Origin: Symsagittifera roscoffensis
Lineage: Eukaryota; Xenacoelomorpha; Acoela; Convolutidae
Assembly (NCBI RefSeq): GCF_963678635.1
Contig: NC_087063.1
Coordinates: 64,649,290 to 64,713,289, forward strand
Direction of reading: 5' to 3'
Length of the DNA: 64,000 nt
A program made the translations under genes and the position numbers. Under the pieces are notes generated by a model. It was not told where the DNA came from and did no database searches. It worked only from the letters and a program-made list of their open reading frames with translations. Positions 10,615 to 20,550 of this stretch are shown one piece after another. Positions within the stretch are counted from its first letter, which is position 1. Every line of letters begins with the position of its first letter.

Positions 10615-11090
10615 TCTCTTATTAGAAGATTTTGAATTGAATTGAATTGATTTTAGAGACAGTATAGAGATCACATATGTTTACTTAAATACTGCATCAA
10701 GGTTACTGTACGGGCAGTACAGCCCAACTAGCAGTAACCTAGGGGAAACCTAGATAAATGAGTGAAAGCAAAACCGAGTTAAAATATGAGGGTACACGAA
10801 ATTTACCCTATAAACATGTCAACAAGTAATCGATTGTCATTTAAGTACACTTTTTTAATTTCACGTAAAAGTCTTTCTTCTGTTTGTCAATAAACTCGTT
10901 AAGGTTAAGAGGCAATAGGTTGTTTGACATTAGGAAATTATAGCATTTCACAATTATGTACGAAACCGAATTTTGTGCTAACTGTGATTTTTTCAAAGGT
11001 AAGGGTATAGGCATTTTTTTTATTTTACTGAAGGTTTTTGGAGCACGTAAATTGTTATAGGTTAACTTCCAGATTAACTACCTAAAAAGA
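10615..11090 (-). mobile_element. 3' end of a CR1/L2-type LINE
   Basis: Read on the minus strand, a frame from about 11075 to the stop at 10841-10843 gives a basic C-terminal tail (IWKLTYNNLRAPKTF ... FIDKQKKDFYVKLKK), like the end of LINE ORF2. About 190 bases of 3' UTR follow, ending in tandem TTGAA repeats (10632-10650), as in LINEs with short 3' microsatellites. The element is 5' truncated. The exact clade cannot be set from this fragment. Confidence 0.6.
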
Positions 11091-11837
11091 ATAATATAAA
11101 AAGAAAATAGAAGTCCCCATGTCTGGATATAACTGGAAAACAGGAATGCCATCAAAAATGGTCTGGTGACTTATTGCTGATTGATTTTTCTCAGATAGTG
11201 TGTTTTGGTACAATTCAGTTGAATCATTCAAAATTAGTTTGTTTAACTCAATTTTAACTCAATTTCATAATCAAATGAAACACCTCAATTCAAAAAAATC
11301 GGTTGCACAACACATAAACAAGGACTATTCTGGAATATGCCTCAGTATTGAATCAATATAGAAATTATGTAATTCGAGGCGTTTTGATTAAAGTTTTGTA
11401 CGTTTTCCGACTGTTGGGCCAGTTCTTTGTAGCTTTTCTATGTCAGATGACCCATAGGTCTTCAAGCAAGCTTTTGATTTTCAATTGTAGCGACAAAACT
11501 GCATGTCACGCATAAATCGAACTTTTAATTTTGTTAATTTAGGTCAAAATATTATAGCATTAAAACCTACTGGCAAACAGCCCGGGTTCAGCTTATTTCA
11601 ATTCTGTTTCTGATGTTTGGTCCCGACAAAATCTTGATCGTCATTTGGGCATTTGTTGTCCAAGGAAGTCCGTAATTTCAATCCGTAATTTGTTTTTCAT
11701 TGCTGGTTTGCCTGCTACTTACTCGGTTGCCTCACTAGTTTGGTCTCATTTTTTTTTCCATTTCCTCGACAAAAGTGACTGGTTACTGCGGTCTTGCTTA
11801 CAGCATCCAGAGTGGTGAGTCAGTGCTCCGCATTAAA
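11091..11837. other. Gene-poor spacer
   Basis: No sustained coding frame or repeat match seen. It may include decayed LINE sequence next to the preceding element. Confidence 0.35.
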
Positions 11838-12660
11838 TGTCACTGGAATCCACCTTTTGTCAGTGGATTCCACAGGCACATTTTTAATTGTTTCAACAGG
11901 TATCGGACCCTTTTTTATCGCCTGATTTTTATATTGTATAATCGTATCCCCTTCAACTTTGAATATTTGTCCTTTTAGTTTAGAATTCGGCAGACAAATT
12001 ATATCAGCAAATTAGACAATTAAAACATCACAATTGTCTTAAGCGCTGAGGGGTAGGGGTAAAACGAGGTAGAAAAAGGTGGTCCTTTGAAAAACTTGGT
12101 GAAATGAGAAAAGGGCTTGAGAAGTTTATAAATGTCTCATTTTCTGACTTTTACTTTTTTTCGTACACTTAAATTAAACGTTCACTGGTGAGAACGTTCA
12201 ACAATCAACAAACATCAGGTGACAAAAAATTAGTCCGAGCAGATACAGGTTGTTACAGTTAAAAATGTGCTTGTAGAATCCAGTGACAAAAAAAACTGAC
12301 TGCGGAATTCAGTGCCAAATTGTGGAACCCAGTGACGAAAAGAACAAATTGATTGTGGAATCCACTGGTAAACAGTTGAATCCAGTGACATTTTGCTTCA
12401 ATTCATGCCAGCTGCAGAAATGCATCTGTCTGCGGAATCCAAAACATAGCATGTCTTAGCGTATGTCTCCAAAATCTGCAATGTCACTGGATCTTAATTT
12501 TTGCTCACTAGCTAAATTTTAATTTTAGCAACCAGTGCTTAAACATGTGTCCTTCGATTCCATCAGGTTTCCGACTTCAAAAACTTTTTGAAATATTGCG
12601 GAACTTAACTCAAATTATGCAGATTCCAGGGGCAATGTAGGCGGAATCCAAACCGGTTAC
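11838..12660. repeat. Cluster of GGAATCCAGTGACA-like words on both strands
   Basis: At least ten variants of a 14-base word occur in either orientation, for example near 11838, 11859, 12272, 12304, 12324, 12355, 12374, 12434, 12480 and 12645. Spacing is irregular, so it is not a simple tandem array. Confidence 0.55.
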
Positions 12661-12664
12661 ATAT

Positions 12665-12865
12665 CAGTATTTAGACAACCGCGTATTCAGACTGGTCAGT
12701 ATTTAGACAAATACTGTTTCAACCAATCAGAATCGAGACAAAGAAGAAATTAATAAATAATTATTATTTATTTTGGATTATTTATGTCTTTTCTCGATTC
12801 CGATTGGTTCATACAGTATTTGTCTAAATACTGACGAGTATGAATACCCGGCTGTCTAAATACTG
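12665..12865. mobile_element. 201-bp MITE with long terminal inverted repeats
   Basis: Begins CAGTATTTAGAC and ends with its complement. The roughly 70-base arms also match internally, including a second CAGTATTTAGACAAATACTG block. The middle is AT-only. No target duplication was seen, so superfamily is open. Confidence 0.85.
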
Positions 12866-13760
12866 GCTGCACTCCATCCAAACCACTACTTAAGTAGCAG
12901 AGCTTAGCAATATATGTGATATATTTCGTGCTAAAATTTCTTTTGTTACAAGCAGTCTTGTTAAAGTACTGTTAAGGCTTTGCCTTGATACGAGTAATCT
13001 TTTTAATTGGCAAACAACGCAAAAAATTGCCAGTGCAGATGTTTTTCGCAAAAAGCATTTTTTATAAATTATCAGTGAAAATTTTACGTGTTTTTGGGAA
13101 CGCAATTTTTGCAGAATCTTGCATGATTCAAGCACAATTAGCTTTTTAAAATGACCAAAGCGAAAAACTAAAGTTATAAGTTCGTTGTGAAACTTGTTCA
13201 TTTATTGTTATTGAAACATGTTATTGATATCTAGCAAGATTCGTATAAAAGGATGCAAAATTTGCAATCCCAGTTTAATAGGTTCTTACTACGGCTATTT
13301 ACGCATCAATTTGTACATCTTCCCTAAACACAGTGTGGCCTGCAATGATCGTTTCAAAAAGTTTGTTGTCCATTTGTCGTTCCGATTTTCGAAGAAAGTG
13401 ACGGAAGATTTGCTGTTTTTTATTTAACCTAAAAACCAGTGATGCCCTGAGCTCAAAAAAAATATATATATAAATTTTAAATGCACAGTGATCATGTTTA
13501 GTTTGAAAACTATTTGAACGCGCAAGATGTTTTGTGCTATTAACACGAAAGCGGCTGCTTAATTCGCTCATAAATTGTTGCAAATTGACTCTAGGCAGCA
13601 TAAATAGTGTTTTTCAGACGTTTCTGGACGCTTAGAACATAATTTTTTGCTTGGCGTTGCGTGTGGTGTAAAATTATCCAAAAAAATAAAAATAAGTAAT
13701 AATTTGTTTTTTCAATAAAAAAAAATTCCAAGTCTTTTTTTTAAAATTGTTTCAAAGACG
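12866..13760. other. Gene-poor spacer with a family R2 tail fragment
   Basis: Near 12950-12995 there is a diverged copy of the R2 tail (GCAGTCTTGTT, then GGCTTTGCCTTGATACGAG). Short frames on both strands (12890-13601) have no motif. Confidence 0.4.
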
Positions 13761-14078
13761 TTGAATGTCAGTCGGAACATTCAAGGCCTCGCCCTGATAC
13801 GAGCAGTTTGTTGTTTAGTTCAACTAGTAACATGCGCCAAAATTCTTCTCAAAGAAGGGTTTCCAACATGGATGTTATCGTACAGAAGTCGGGACCAGGG
13901 AACGTATGATGCTGCAGACTTAATTAGAATGATTCAAGAGAAATGGGAACGAATTGCAGCGTTTGAAGAATTGAATCAAATCACAAGCTACGAAATGTGT
14001 AGGGTGGACTTTAATGGTTATATTAACCCTGATCTCCAAATTGAAAGCCAAGTCGACGATCAAGAATACATAAACTAA
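13761..14078 (+). CDS. Possible terminal exon or ORF of unknown function
   Basis: An open frame of 105 codons. Its first third overlaps an R2 tail (13766-13812) and is probably not coding. From about 13850, after an acceptor-like TTCTTCTCAAAG, the composition becomes protein-like and acidic (YDAADLIRMIQEKWERIAAF, then EMCRVDF) to the stop at 14076. No family was recognised. It may be a last exon, a relic, or chance. Confidence 0.3.
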   Translation: MNVSRNIQGLALIRAVCCLVQLVTCAKILLKEGFPTWMLSYRSRDQGTYDAADLIRMIQEKWERIAAFEELNQITSYEMCRVDFNGYINPDLQIESQVDDQEYIN

Positions 14079-14848
14079 TGAAAAAACTCGAATTTAATTA
14101 CCTATGAGGGCATACTAACAGATTAACTTTAAATAATTAGTTTGCTAGCCAAAAACAATTTATTTTTATTTTGAAATCACAAAACCTGGCAATTTATAAA
14201 CTGACATTTGAAATTTTTGTTCGATGTATGAAGAAATCTATCAATTTTTAAGAGATTCATTTCAAAATTCAAATAATTTTACAGTTTTTTTTTCTATAAA
14301 CTCGCTTGCAATTGAAAGGTTGGGTTCTAAAATGCCTTAATCTGCTCCGATGGGTCAAACCCAAAGCTAAACTTACCCAAAGCATTCATTTTTTGTCAAA
14401 CAATTCAGGCGCGGATCAAGGGTGGCTGATTTTTCTTTTTAATGTCAGCCACATTGACTTTTCGAGCTCCCAGAAAACACTAGCAATATCCTATTTTTCA
14501 GATGCTTCAGGTGCTTCCGGTTATTGGTGGTCAGAGGGGATGATGATTCTGGTGGGTGACTCAGGGGGGGGGGGGGGGTTTGGTGGTTCATGTGGTGTGG
14601 TGTCGGAGGTTTGGTTTACAGCAAAATTGTTGAAACGAACAAATTTGAGAAACTGATAGAATATAAAAACAGTAAAAAAATCAAAGTTGCGCAAAAAAGT
14701 AAGAGTTGAACAATAAGTAACCATTTATAGTATAAAACGTAGAAAACATCCTATACGCGTTGAAATTCGAATCTCAATGAAGTAGAAAAAATTGGTTATA
14801 ATGGAGTTTCATTGTCTCTACGTGTAATAGTGAAAAATATTGGATTAT
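14079..14848. other. Spacer containing a G-rich tract
   Basis: Positions 14540-14625 are strongly G-rich on the plus strand, including an uninterrupted run of about 14 G near 14565-14578 followed by GGTTTGGTGG-type words. No gene was supported; the frame at 14306-14656 reads low-complexity sequence. Confidence 0.5.
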
Positions 14849-15371
14849 TGTTCCGACTTTCGATACGAAAGTAACGGAATATTTGTGCTCGGGGTGGGTT
14901 TTTTTTTCTTCAGACAAATTTCGACTTTTTAACTAGCCATTTTTGACGGAATTTTTTTAATATCATTCAAAAGGTATTGTTGTCCTGAGCTTAAATTTGA
15001 AAAGATATTCTACCTGTGATTATTTTTCGTAAAGTTACGGGGGTTTAAAGATTGCCATTTTGGCCAATTTGGGACAATTAACGCGCGATAGATTTCGCGC
15101 TATTAAAGCGTAAGCGGAGAGTTAATCCGTCTTAAAATTGTTCCAAATTGGTTAAAAGTAGCTTATTTGCCATAATTGATTGGTTACAAGGAGCTATCTT
15201 TTTGTACTTTAAATGGCGTGTGGGGGGATGATTTTCTTAAAAAATTTCAAATTAAAAAAAATAATTTTTTTTTAATTTTATTACATTTAATTTTTTAATG
15301 TTATTACTGCTCCATAAAACCTTAAAAGGCAGTCGGAACATTCAAGGCTTCGCCCTGATACGAGAAGTTTT
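14849..15371 (+). mobile_element. MITE-like element, family R2
   Basis: Starts TGTTCCGACT and reaches AGTCGGAACA at 15340, a 10-base terminal inverted repeat. A tail with GGCTTCGCCCTGATACGAG follows to 15371. Shared internal blocks are TTTGTGCTCGGGGTGGG and GTGTGGGGGGATG. Related copies lie at 46666 (plus) and 55675 (minus). It has no coding capacity. Confidence 0.8.
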
Positions 15372-15630
15372 GTTTTTGATTTGCAATGAATTTCAATGCA
15401 GTTTTAAATAATAGCAATATAATTCATTATTCTATTTTTGTTCATTTTTATGGACACCGGTAATAAAACTCAAATTAAATCGATCATGCGCGTTCCATTG
15501 TAAACGAAAAATTTAAAATTTTTTAAATGCATTGGGTGCAAATAACCTCTAGCAATAAATAAGAAAACTAAGCACAATCTGATCAATGACAAATTTTGTA
15601 CATATTTTCTAAAAAGCCGCCTTTCTTTGT

Positions 15631-15744
15631 TTCTATTTTTTGTACAAAAACTTATTGAAATCCTAAATGTTGGTTGCAAGAAATTGATTCTATTTTTTGT
15701 ACAAAAACTTATTGAAATCCTAAAGGTTGGTTGCAAGAAATTGA
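15631..15744. repeat. Two-copy 57-bp tandem repeat
   Basis: 15631-15687 and 15688-15744 are direct copies, differing at about two positions. Confidence 0.92.
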
Positions 15745-16570
15745 ATAAGATAAACCTTCGTGTTTAGATTTTATATACAATTTTTTTTCTTCCGGATTGC
15801 TTAAACAGTCTCTTTTGTAAAACTAAAGAATAGCAAGTTTTTTTTCTTATAATTGTTTTTACAAAACACTACTTAGTCCTAAATTGTGCTCAAAATGTTT
15901 TGATTGTCTTAAATAAATAATTGAAGTTTTCGTAAAACGAGCTTTTTTGTATCTAAAATCGTTAATTGAATTCCCAAACCTGAAGCTCACAGAACATATA
16001 ATCTAATTTTTGGCCCTTAGTCAAACTTTCGTAAGCTGAATTCTTCGGATTTGAAGGTTTAAGTTGGGCTTTTGACCACCGAGGCTTGAAATCTGAAGCC
16101 TGAAAACTCCCATGAAACTTGGTATTTTATAATGAGAACAATACGAGGCCAAAAGATTGAAACGAAAAAAATGCAAAAATCTCCAAAACTTGAATTTTAA
16201 ACAAAAAGTTTTTGACTACTGGGCTAGTTCACTAAAAATACCTAAAATTTTTTCTCGAAGCTTGAGCTTTTTAAGCTAAAACTATGCAACTTAAAACTCA
16301 AATCCTGGTATGACATCATGCTTATCGAGACTTCAATTTTAAAAATTGAGACAAAATAGTTTGTCCTCAGCAGTTTGGCTGTTCAGAAAGTTGAGACAAA
16401 AAATTCAGAAAGTTCAGTTCTGTTCAAAAAATCAAAAATCTGTTAATTTTGAGATTTAATTGATACGCTCAAACTAAGTATCAAACACTTGGTTTTAGAT
16501 TTTGAAAGTTATTCCTGAGTACAAAATTTTCTTTCACAAAATTTGGACTTGAAACAAAAAACTTCGTTAC
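15745..16570. other. Spacer, nothing recognised
   Basis: AT-rich sequence with no sustained frame or repeat seen. Confidence 0.4.
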
Positions 16571-18128
16571 CGAAAATCTATAATTCAAGTCTTGAAACAA
16601 AGATTTTAGACTTAGGCACCAAGTTTCAAAATTGGTAAGGGTCTTTTTTAAAAGCGTTATTTCTCTCTAAAAAGTCAAAACTTGACTTCAAAGCTCAACA
16701 CCACGCTCAAAAGATCAAAGTTAGTGTTTTCAATGCTGCAACTTCTTGAAACTTACTAACAAAGACCATGTGTTGGCTTTTTTGGAAATGATCGTTTTTC
16801 CAATTGGTTTTCTATTACCTAAAATATGATGATACCCCTAATTCATCAGTTCAAAACCTAAAATATGAATCAATCTGTGTAAAATTTGGCTATGAAAATC
16901 TGATTCTGAAGCTGAAAAAAAATTTGCCTAAAGAAATGGTTTATGGTGTCACGCTTTAAGCTTTGTATGATTGTTGAATTTTTGAAATTTAAGGTAAAAT
17001 AAAAATTTGAACATTAGTTTTGACTCATATCAGTAGAATTCGGCATAAAATGGTTGCAGTTTTGAGGCCGAAGCGTTGAAATGTGGTTAAACTGAAACAT
17101 TATTTAGGCTAAAATTTACGTTTCCTGTCTTGTCGTTAGTAATTTGTCAAAAAACACCCGTTTTTTTTGTAACAATTTTTCTTACCCAAACTTTTTCCAT
17201 ACACATTGTATTGGTACCAGTTCCTTCCCTAAATTTAGAGTAATGTTCCTTCCGGATGCTGGTCTTGATCACTATTTAAAAAAGATAATCCTCGAAATGT
17301 TAAAAAAGATAAAATGAATAGATGAAAGATTTGCATTTAGGATCTTTTACCCCTAAATTTAAAAAAGACTTTAAGTTTTTCGGGTTTTTAGCATTTTAAA
17401 AATTATTTCTGAAGGATTTTTTAGCTAAATTAAGATAATTCGATGATATTAAAACTAAAACAATCCATACGTAGAGTAGTCTAAGGAAAAATCTCACTCG
17501 ACAGATTGGGCAGAGAATAATTTGTACAGGAATTTAATTTTAAAAAATTTAGGTTAAAATTTTATGAGCTAGTATCCTTTAGTAACTGTCTAAGACCGTT
17601 AGTGATGCAAAAATTTGTTATCATTACCTCACATCTTGTTTCTGGCAATGGAACTTTTAGAATCTAAAGATTAAAACTGTTGGGTCTCTGAGTTATTCAG
17701 GTTGAACGAAAGCTGACAGAGACATACATTTTCCTTATAACGTTTTCTAGTAAATTTGCTCTGACTTGATGCTAAAATTTATTTTTCTAAGAGTAGTTCT
17801 CTGCTGCAATTGCATCAGTTTTGCTAAAGCAAAAAGGGCTCAGTTATGAAACTCGTCATCTTCTTCTGATTATTATCAAAATAGCGCTACCACACTTATT
17901 TCATATCCTAGATGTTTTCAATCTGCATTAGAGATTAAATATATAGCTAAAAAATTGTTTGCATTAAAATGAGTAGATATAACCTTATGAAAAATTGAAC
18001 TTAAAATTTTTGTGAATTGTTACTTCTCTCAGTTCTGGAAACGTTAACTTAGAAAAAAAACAGTTTTTGAAAAAGAAATTTTTTCTCTAGAAAAACGGAG
18101 AAATATCATGAACTCGACTAAGAAAATC
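16571..18128. repeat. 1.56-kb tandem duplication, unit 1
   Basis: Followed at once by unit 2 at 18129, and the two match almost base for base. I noticed only about seven differences by reading (for example ACCACGC/ACCTCGC, GGTGTCAC/ATGTCAC, TTAGAG/TTAAAG). No gene is recognised inside. Confidence 0.95.
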
Positions 18129-19677
18129 CGAAAATCTATAATTCAAGTCTTGAAACAAAGATTTTAGACTTAGGCACCAAGTTTCAAAATTGGTAAGGGT
18201 CTTTTTTAAAAGCGTTATTTCTCTCTAAAAAGTCAAAACTTGACTTCAAAGCTCAACACCTCGCTCAAAAGATCAAAGTTAGTGTTTTCAATGCTGCAAC
18301 TTCTTGAAACTTACTAACAAAGACCATGTGTTGGCTTTTTTGGAAATGATCGTTTTTCCAATTGGTTTTCTATTACCTAAAATATGATGATACCCCTAAT
18401 TCATCAGTTCAAAACCTAAAATATGAATCAATCTGTGTAAAATTTGGCTATGAAAATCTGATTCTGAAGCTGAAAAAAAATTTGCCTAAAGAAATGGTTT
18501 ATATGTCACGCTTTAAGCTTTGTATGATTGTTGAATTTTTGAAATTTAAGGTAAAATAAAAATTTGAACATTAGTTTTGACTCATATCAGTAGAATTCGG
18601 CATAAAATGGTTGCAGTTTTGAGGCCGAAGCGTTGAAATGTGGTTAAACTGAAACATTATTTAGGCTAAAATTTACGTTTCCTGTCTTGTCGTTAGTAAT
18701 TTGTCAAAAAACACCCGTTTTTTTTGTAACAATTTTTCTTACCCAAACTTTTTCCATACACATTGTATTGGTACCAGTTCCTTTCCTAAATTTAAAGTAA
18801 TGTTCCTTCCGGATGCTGGTCTTGATCACTATTTAAAAAAGATAATCCTCGAAATGTTAAAAAAGATAAAATGAATAGATGAAAGATTTGCATTTAGGAT
18901 CTTTTACCCCTAAATTTAAAAAAGACTTTAAGTTTTTCGGGTTTTTAGCATTTTAAAAATTATTTCTGAAGGATTTTTTAGCTAAATTAAGATAATTCGA
19001 TGATATTAAAACTAAAACAATCCATACGTAGAGTAGTCTAAGGAAAAATCTCACTCGACAGATTGGGCAGAGAATAATTTGTACAGGAATTTAATTTTAA
19101 AAAATTTAGGTTAAAATTTTATGAGCTAGTATCCTTTAGTAACTGTCTAAGACCGTTAGTGATGCAAAAATTTGTTATCAATACCTCACATCTTGTTTCT
19201 GGCAATGGAACTTTTAGAATCTAAAGATTAAAACTGTTGGGTCTCTGAGTTATTCAGGTTGAACGAAAGCTGACAGAGACATACATTTTCCTTATAACGT
19301 TTTCTAGTAAATTTGCTCTGACTTGATGCTAAAATTTATTTTTCTAAGAGTAGTTCTCTGCTGCAATTGCATCAGTTTTGCTAAAGCAAAAAGGGCTCAG
19401 TTATGAAACTCGTCATCTTCTTCTGATTATTATCAAAATAGCGCTACCACACTTATTTCATATCCTAGATGTTTTCAATCTGCATTAGAGATTAAATATA
19501 TAGCTAAAAAATTGTTTGCATTAAAGTGAGTAGATATAACCTTATGAAAAATTGAACTTAAAATTTTTGTGAATTGTTACTTCTCTCAGTTCTGGAAACG
19601 TTAACTTAGAAAAAAAACAGTTTTTGAAAAAGAAATTTTTTCTCTAGAAAAACGGAGAAATATCATGAACTCGACTA
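18129..19677. repeat. 1.56-kb tandem duplication, unit 2
   Basis: Second unit. Homology ends at ACTCGACTAAGAAA, near 19682. The 65-codon frame at 18362-18559 exists only because of a small indel relative to unit 1, so it is not a gene. Confidence 0.95.
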
Positions 19678-20159
19678 AGAAACTAAGGAAAACATTAAAA
19701 AGATTTAGAATGGAAACTTTTACTTGTAAGAAATTGTTTGGTAGTTAAAATATTACTTTCAAAAAGTCTAAATTTTATTACAAACTTTGATTGGCAGATG
19801 TTCTTTTTTTTCACTCTTGTTGGGCCATAAAATGTCCAGATGCTTTTTTATTGTCTGCGTTTCGAGGCAGATCAAAACATTAAACAAGTCCAGCTAAATA
19901 GAGACATTTTTATTATTGTTTCCCACTTTTTCAACCCACTTTATTTAACCCCCAACCCCCTACTTTATAACCCCATAACAAGATAACCCCACAACAATTT
20001 AACCCCCTTTCAATACCGATAATTTTTTTTCAAATTAAGTCCTTTTTATAAGTAAAGGAGTATTCCAATTAGGTGTACTAATTTAGGCCTAAAAAACCAG
20101 TCATAATTCACTTGATGCCTCTAGTATCTCGAAAATAATCAGTTTTTTTTATCTCAAAT
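19678..20159. other. Spacer with a run of AACCCC words
   Basis: Positions 19930-20005 carry at least six AACCCC/AACCCCC words spaced by AT-rich sequence; the complement is G-rich and could form a quadruplex. The rest is unremarkable AT-rich DNA. Confidence 0.55.
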
Positions 20160-20550
20160 AAGCAAGGAAACCATAAAATTTTATCGATAATTCGTCTTTT
20201 TATTTGGTGTTTTTGCTGCGATTTATGCTATAAAAAACTAAGGATGTAAAATCAAAATTGATAGGCAACGAATCAATGCAATCAAAATTCGAAACTGATG
20301 AAACTGGAATTTACAAAATCGATTTAAATTTTAGGGGATTTCAATCCGTTTTAATACCCTAGAAATAAAAACAAATTGAGACTGGAAAATGGATTTAAAT
20401 TTCGATTTTTAAATTGATCCAAATCAATCTCTATCTTTCTTATTTTATCAATCTTCGTAATTTTTTCATGCTACAATTGATCTAAATTTAATCAACTTAC
20501 TCTTTTCATACTCAAATCGATCCTAAAACATTTTTGTCATTGCGGGTAGG
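20160..20550 (+). repeat. AATCGATT-rich fold-back family (R3), partial copy
   Basis: Parallels 27880-28347 over TTTTATCGATA, GGATGTAAAAT, AGGCAA, repeated AATCGATTTAAAT words and the terminal block TTTTTGTCATTGCGGG. It lacks the left end. Confidence 0.75.

Noticed and set aside
18362-18559. 65-codon ORF in the tandem duplication
   Set aside because: The matching place in unit 1 is changed by a small indel with no sign of constraint; no motif.
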